In this document: in pieces, positions 60,405-64,000 of the stretch
How the letters are laid out: every line of letters starts with the position of its first letter
Numbering within the stretch: the stretch's first letter is position 1
Origin: Annona cherimola
Taxonomy: Eukaryota; Streptophyta; Magnoliopsida; Magnoliales; Annonaceae
Direction: 5' to 3'
Length of the DNA stretch: 64,000 bases
Assembly (NCBI GenBank): GCA_030490835.1
Contig: CM059975.1
Coordinates: forward strand, 15,071,579 to 15,135,578
Position numbers and translations under genes: made by a program
Notes under the pieces: model-generated
Databases searched by the model: none
What the model was told of the DNA's origin: nothing
Seen by the model: only the letters and a program-made list of their open reading frames with translations

Positions 60405-61435
60405 AGAAGACAAGAGCTTCGAAATATGGCAGCAGCAGCAGTTCCAGCGCCAGCGGCAGGCCTTCTACTCGGCATCGATTCACGGCGTAGGAATTTCAGA
60501 TGAGTCTGCAACAACCGGGGGTGGAGGTGGAGTGTCGTCGTCGTCTTCGACGAAGATGATGATGATGAGAGGCGGAGGCGGCGGTAGCGGCGGGGGAGGC
60601 GGAGGGGGAGGAGGGAGCGGTAGCAGCAGCGGGGGAGCCGGGTTGAGCTGCCAGGACTGCGGGAACCAAGCGAAGAAGGACTGCTCTCACATGAGATGCA
60701 GGACGTGCTGTAAGAGCCGCGGATTCCAATGCGCCACCCACGTCAAGAGCACTTGGGTCCCCGCCGCACGAAGACGGGAACGCCAACAGCAGCTCGCCGC
60801 TGCTATGCAGCAACAACAACAACCTTCTCAAAGAACTGCTCTTGGATTGCAAGGCGGTGGAGAGCATCCCAAAAGACACAGAGAGAACCCCACGTCCGCT
60901 CGTTTGCCTGCGTCTTCTTCAGGTACATACACTTGCACTAGTCCAACAAAACATATATGCTCAAAAACTCCTGCTAAATTAACACACAATATAATATTCT
61001 AATGGTGCTTGTTTTTCACTAATTATAACAGGAATGGAATTGTCCGGGCCTTTCCCAGCTGAAGTGAATTCCGCAGCCGTCTTCCGCTGCGTCCGCGTCA
61101 GCGGATTAGAGGATCCTGAAGACCAGTTCGCGTATCAAACAGCTGTGAACATCGGTGGCCATGTTTTCAAAGGCATTCTCTACAACCAAGGCCCCGACTC
61201 CCATCAATACAGCGGCGCGGGCGGAGGCGGCGAATCCTCCTCCTCTCCCTCCCGGAATCTCCTCCCCGCCGCTTTCCCTTCAGCTCTTCCTTCCACCACG
61301 ACGGGCGCAGCCGCCACCAGTGCCGCAGCAGCAGCCGCCGCCGCGCAACTGCTGGATCCGTCTTCCTACTACCCGGCTCCCCTCAACGCTTTCATGGCTG
61401 GTACGCAATTCTTCCCGCACAACCCAAGATCTTAG
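60280..61435 (+). CDS. SRS: SHI/STY/SRS-family zinc-finger transcription factor
   Basis: Two exons, 60,280-60,922 and 61,032-61,435, give 348 residues. Residues 1-60 hold the family N-terminus (MAGFSL, His/Gln run 21-29, [20 protein letters not shown] at 31-50). A Gly/Ser-rich linker covers 80-121. The RING-like zinc finger has C124, C127, C135, H137, C140, C143, C151, H154 in the spacing C-x2-C-x7-C-x-H-x2-C-x2-C-x7-C-x2-H, followed by [13 protein letters not shown] (possible nuclear signal). The IGGH dimerisation domain spans about 230-270 with IGGH at 255-258 and [10 protein letters not shown] after it. An Ala run and a conserved end ([11 protein letters not shown]) follow. Family members (SHI, STY1, LRP1) are nuclear DNA-binding activators of auxin biosynthesis genes in gynoecium, stamen and leaf development. 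All key residues are intact. The start is the first in-frame ATG and matches the family. The next coding neighbour is outside the window. Confidence 0.95.
60923..61031 (+). other. Intron of the SHI-family gene, 109 bp
   Basis: Donor cag|gtacat at 60,922/60,923 and acceptor aacag|gaatgg at 61,031/61,032. Splicing restores the frame (g + ga = Gly215) and joins the linker to [11 protein letters not shown] ahead of the IGGH domain, the usual intron place in this family. Read through, the exon 1 frame would end at 61,002 in non-homologous sequence. Confidence 0.9.
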
Positions 61436-64000
61436 TGAGTTGATCTTCCGTTCCCACTCGGACTTCAATTCCCCCACCTCAAAAATCTCTTCCACTTCCA
61501 ACTAACTTTTTTTTTTTTTTTTTTTTGCCTGTATGCATTGTCCTTTGTCTTTGGAACCATTTTTCATGTGAACTCGAAGAAGCTGGAATGCAAATGTCCT
61601 CATTTTCAAATGATCTCTTCCCGTCCACTTTGATTTGCTTAGGCTGTTTTGTGACTTTGGTCTATCGTTCTTTTTTTCCTGAAAACCTTATTTTATTACC
61701 AGACTGCGAATCTCGATCTCGGGCTGGATTGACCTTGTGCTTTTCTTTATTGGGTGTGGCTTCGAATGTGCTTTCTCTTGCTTTGCTGTTCATCTTTCTC
61801 TAGTTAGGGGAGAGACGAGATTGGATGGATTTCGTGTTGGGCTGGGAAAAAGGAAAAAGGGAATTTTTGGGAAGTTCGTATTTTGGTTTTTTATTGGGGT
61901 GTGGCTGCTGGTTAGAAGACATGCAAAAGTCTTCCATGCATGGCGCTCTTTCTCGGGTCCAACATCTTCCTCAAACCAAACACGCAATCGCGCGCCCCCA
62001 ATGCACACACTCCTCTCTCTCTCTCTCTCACACATGTTTGCGTATGCAAATGCTATTAATCACGGCACAGCACAGCACAGCACAGCTAGCGTTGTTAGGC
62101 CAATGCATGTTCTGATTCTTCCTACGTAGATATTCGGAATGCATGAGTATGATTTGATTTTTACGTGTATATTCTCTTTCCGTTGTGAAGAAGAACGCAA
62201 CAACGTTTTCTTTTCCCCCTCTCTCTCTGCCCGCATGGGTGCATCACTACCAACGTATGCTTTTGCTCCACTTTTGTTGTGGGTAATTGGAATTTTTAGG
62301 AACAGCCCCCTCTGTCCCAACATTGACTTTTTTCATGCGAAACATGGGATTATTTCCCGTAAAGCTTATGCACGGATACATTAAACTGAACCCTAAAAAA
62401 AAACTGCTAGATCATGCACCTCTTTTTTTAAATCTTTGCAAAAGGCAATACGCGTGGAAAGGCAAGTGGTAATTTTTCCAAAAGTAGAACGGAAAAAGGT
62501 CGGTCTGATCAGTAAAAATTTCGGGTGGTGAGCTATATAGGAGGAACACACAAGTAGATATGGGCATTCCCGCCTCTGATTTTCATGCGTTTTGTCCGAT
62601 TTTTGGCAGTAGCGTTTTGCATGTTCACATCTTGTACGTACGTGTTGGGGGGGATGGGGTTCCCGCTGTCTGTCGGTTTGCATGCTTACGTGTGTTTGTG
62701 GGCCGTGAAGCATATGGTAGGTGGGTTGAAGGTCAAAAGAAAATGGTGTATTGAATGCTGCTCCCGTTATTTTTGACTGAATACCATCGAAAGCTGGCTA
62801 GCTACACGGCATTTCTCTTTCATTACAATGCATGCTTTGATGATAGAAGGAAATGTTCCTCCCGTTTGATTGACATTGCTGATGATGCGTAAAACACCTT
62901 TAACTCACATGTTTTTCCGTGGCTGATAATGAATAATAGTAAAAGACAGCAGCTAGACTCTCATATAGTCAATAATGAAAGCTAAGGGTTCTCTCTCTCT
63001 CTCATGCATCACAGAAGGGGACATGGAAAAGAATAATAGGTCATGTAGAATACGTAGTTGAATATGATTGTAGAATGCGTAGTTGAATATGATTATGGGC
63101 TGCTCTAGTAAAAGCAGGAAATTAGGTGAATGAATGTCTATGATCTATCTGTATGTTGATGCATGTGTTCAGACAAATGGCATCGCAGCTAGCCAGGATG
63201 CACTCGAACACTGGAAAGCTCTCTTAATTATGTAAAGGGAGTTATATGTGTCATGGAGTAACTCTGGTAGGGCCGAAGTGCTTCAGATTGGCCGCTTGCG
63301 ATTGAAATATGAGATAATGTCGTTACGAGCAAAGACGAATATATCTCATGTCGGGGACAGGAATATCGGTGTGTATGTTTTCGTTGTTCTTTCTTGAAAA
63401 TTTTACATCATGGAAATGGTGAAAATAGAGTTAGTTAAAATTTAACATAACCAAATTATTTGGAGAAGAAAGTAATATATAAGTACTCTAAGAAATGTAT
63501 TAGACAATGTGAATAAATGAGTTAAAATGAATAAGAAGTAATATTGAAAGTACAAAAAAATGGAAAAAAGGGAATTATTAAGATAAGTATATGGCTGATT
63601 TATCGCTTAAAATCAATAATTGAATTGCATGGAAATCAAAGCCGTAGAAGCCATTAGGCCCTAGCTAAGAAACGATGACATAAACATCAAAATCCTGCCT
63701 TTATTTGCAGTTCATTAGTGTCCTTTGTCAACAAGTTTTTGAATGGTTGGTTAATCGAAAAATAGCATGATGATGGATTACTTGCTTAGATAATACTATG
63801 TCTGTATATAGATACATTCTTGTGTATCTTGAGCATACTGCTGCAACTATGCTTCCTGTAATCATTAATCTATAAATTTTGGTATTTAAAATTCTATTAG
63901 TTTTTGGGATTTAAAATTATGTTAATTGTCTCTTGAATTCGGAAAAGTTATTCGTGTTGGTCTGTGCCTATTACCTGCAAAATTCTCCAAAAAGTGTCTA
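61436..64000 (+). other. 3' flank of the SHI-family gene
   Basis: 3' untranslated and intergenic DNA. A run of 20 T lies at 61,507-61,526. A (CT)n run is at about 62,013-62,029 and a (cacag)n run at 62,063-62,085. The 24-bp unit gtagaat-cgtagttgaatatgatt is tandemly repeated at 63,046-63,095. Several overlapping frames (61525-61803, 61737-62129, 62393-62713 and others) have no domains. No further gene recognised. Confidence 0.5.

Noticed and set aside
59837..60514. 225-codon minus-strand open frame opposite the SHI-family gene
   Set aside because: It is the antisense shadow of GC-rich leader and exon 1. Its Cys/Leu/Arg-rich low-complexity translation mirrors the CAG and GA repeats on the plus strand.
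60496..60879. 127-codon minus-strand frame across the zinc-finger exon
   Set aside because: Antisense shadow of the plus-strand coding sequence, with no independent domain.
1..64000. Conserved plant microRNA hairpins and CRISPR arrays
   Set aside because: I looked for the mature sequences of common plant microRNA families and for regular spacer repeats and saw none. The long hairpins present are explained by MITEs.

Overview
This is a stretch of nuclear DNA from a flowering plant. It is AT-rich, almost free of genes and dominated by the remains of transposable elements. The plant origin rests on three things: an intact two-exon transcription-factor gene of the plant-only SHI/STY/SRS family at the right end, a decayed exon set from a plant FG-GAP-repeat protein gene near 7 kb, and the repeat types (tRNA-derived SINEs, L1- and RTE-type LINEs, Ty3/gypsy, a long solo LTR, many MITEs). 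The species cannot be told from the sequence. Apart from the SHI-family gene I found no convincing intact coding sequence. The many short open frames elsewhere mostly start at TTG or lie in low-complexity DNA.

Layout. 1-6.6 kb: unrecognised AT-rich DNA, a possible hAT-like fragment, a pyrimidine tract and a minus-strand L1-type reverse transcriptase relic. 6.6-7.6 kb: the 3' end of an FG-GAP-protein gene, broken by two stops and a 2-base frameshift. 7,665-11,921: a 4,257-bp solo LTR bounded by TG...CA and a perfect 5-bp target duplication (aattc), inserted just 3' of that relic. 12-26 kb: unremarkable DNA with a 398-bp tandem duplication (17 kb), two minus-strand SINEs (18.7 and 19.1 kb) and a palindromic MITE (21.9 kb). 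26.2-28.1 kb: a compound inverted structure of two oppositely oriented MITE copies around a long-TIR element, followed by another palindromic MITE. 28.8-37.4 kb: SINEs, possible MULE-type and CACTA-type MITEs, and several members of one Tourist/PIF-like family. 37.7-42.1 kb: more GC-balanced, low-repeat DNA with a 23-base poly-C run and a SINE inserted into one of two duplicated segments, with no gene recognised. 42.3-46.1 kb: a cluster of five MITEs. 48.4-49.0 kb: a young SINE with a perfect 15-bp target duplication nested inside an older SINE. 50.4-55.4 kb: two MITEs, a Ty3/gypsy RT-RNase H relic, an RTE LINE 3' end and a SINE-like unit. 58.3-58.8 kb: two head-to-head Tourist-like MITEs. 59-64 kb: the SHI-family gene with a GA-rich leader holding several upstream ATGs, then its 3' flank.

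There is no operon logic here. The informative content is one regulatory gene and a readable record of transposition: nested insertions, target duplications, solo-LTR formation and palindromic elements. No CRISPR array, rRNA or functional tRNA gene was seen. Nothing in the window convinces me of a wholly new biological system. The strongest less-usual signals are the nested SINEs, the 1.4-kb nested palindrome, the very long solo LTR and the overlapping upstream ORFs of the SHI-family gene.
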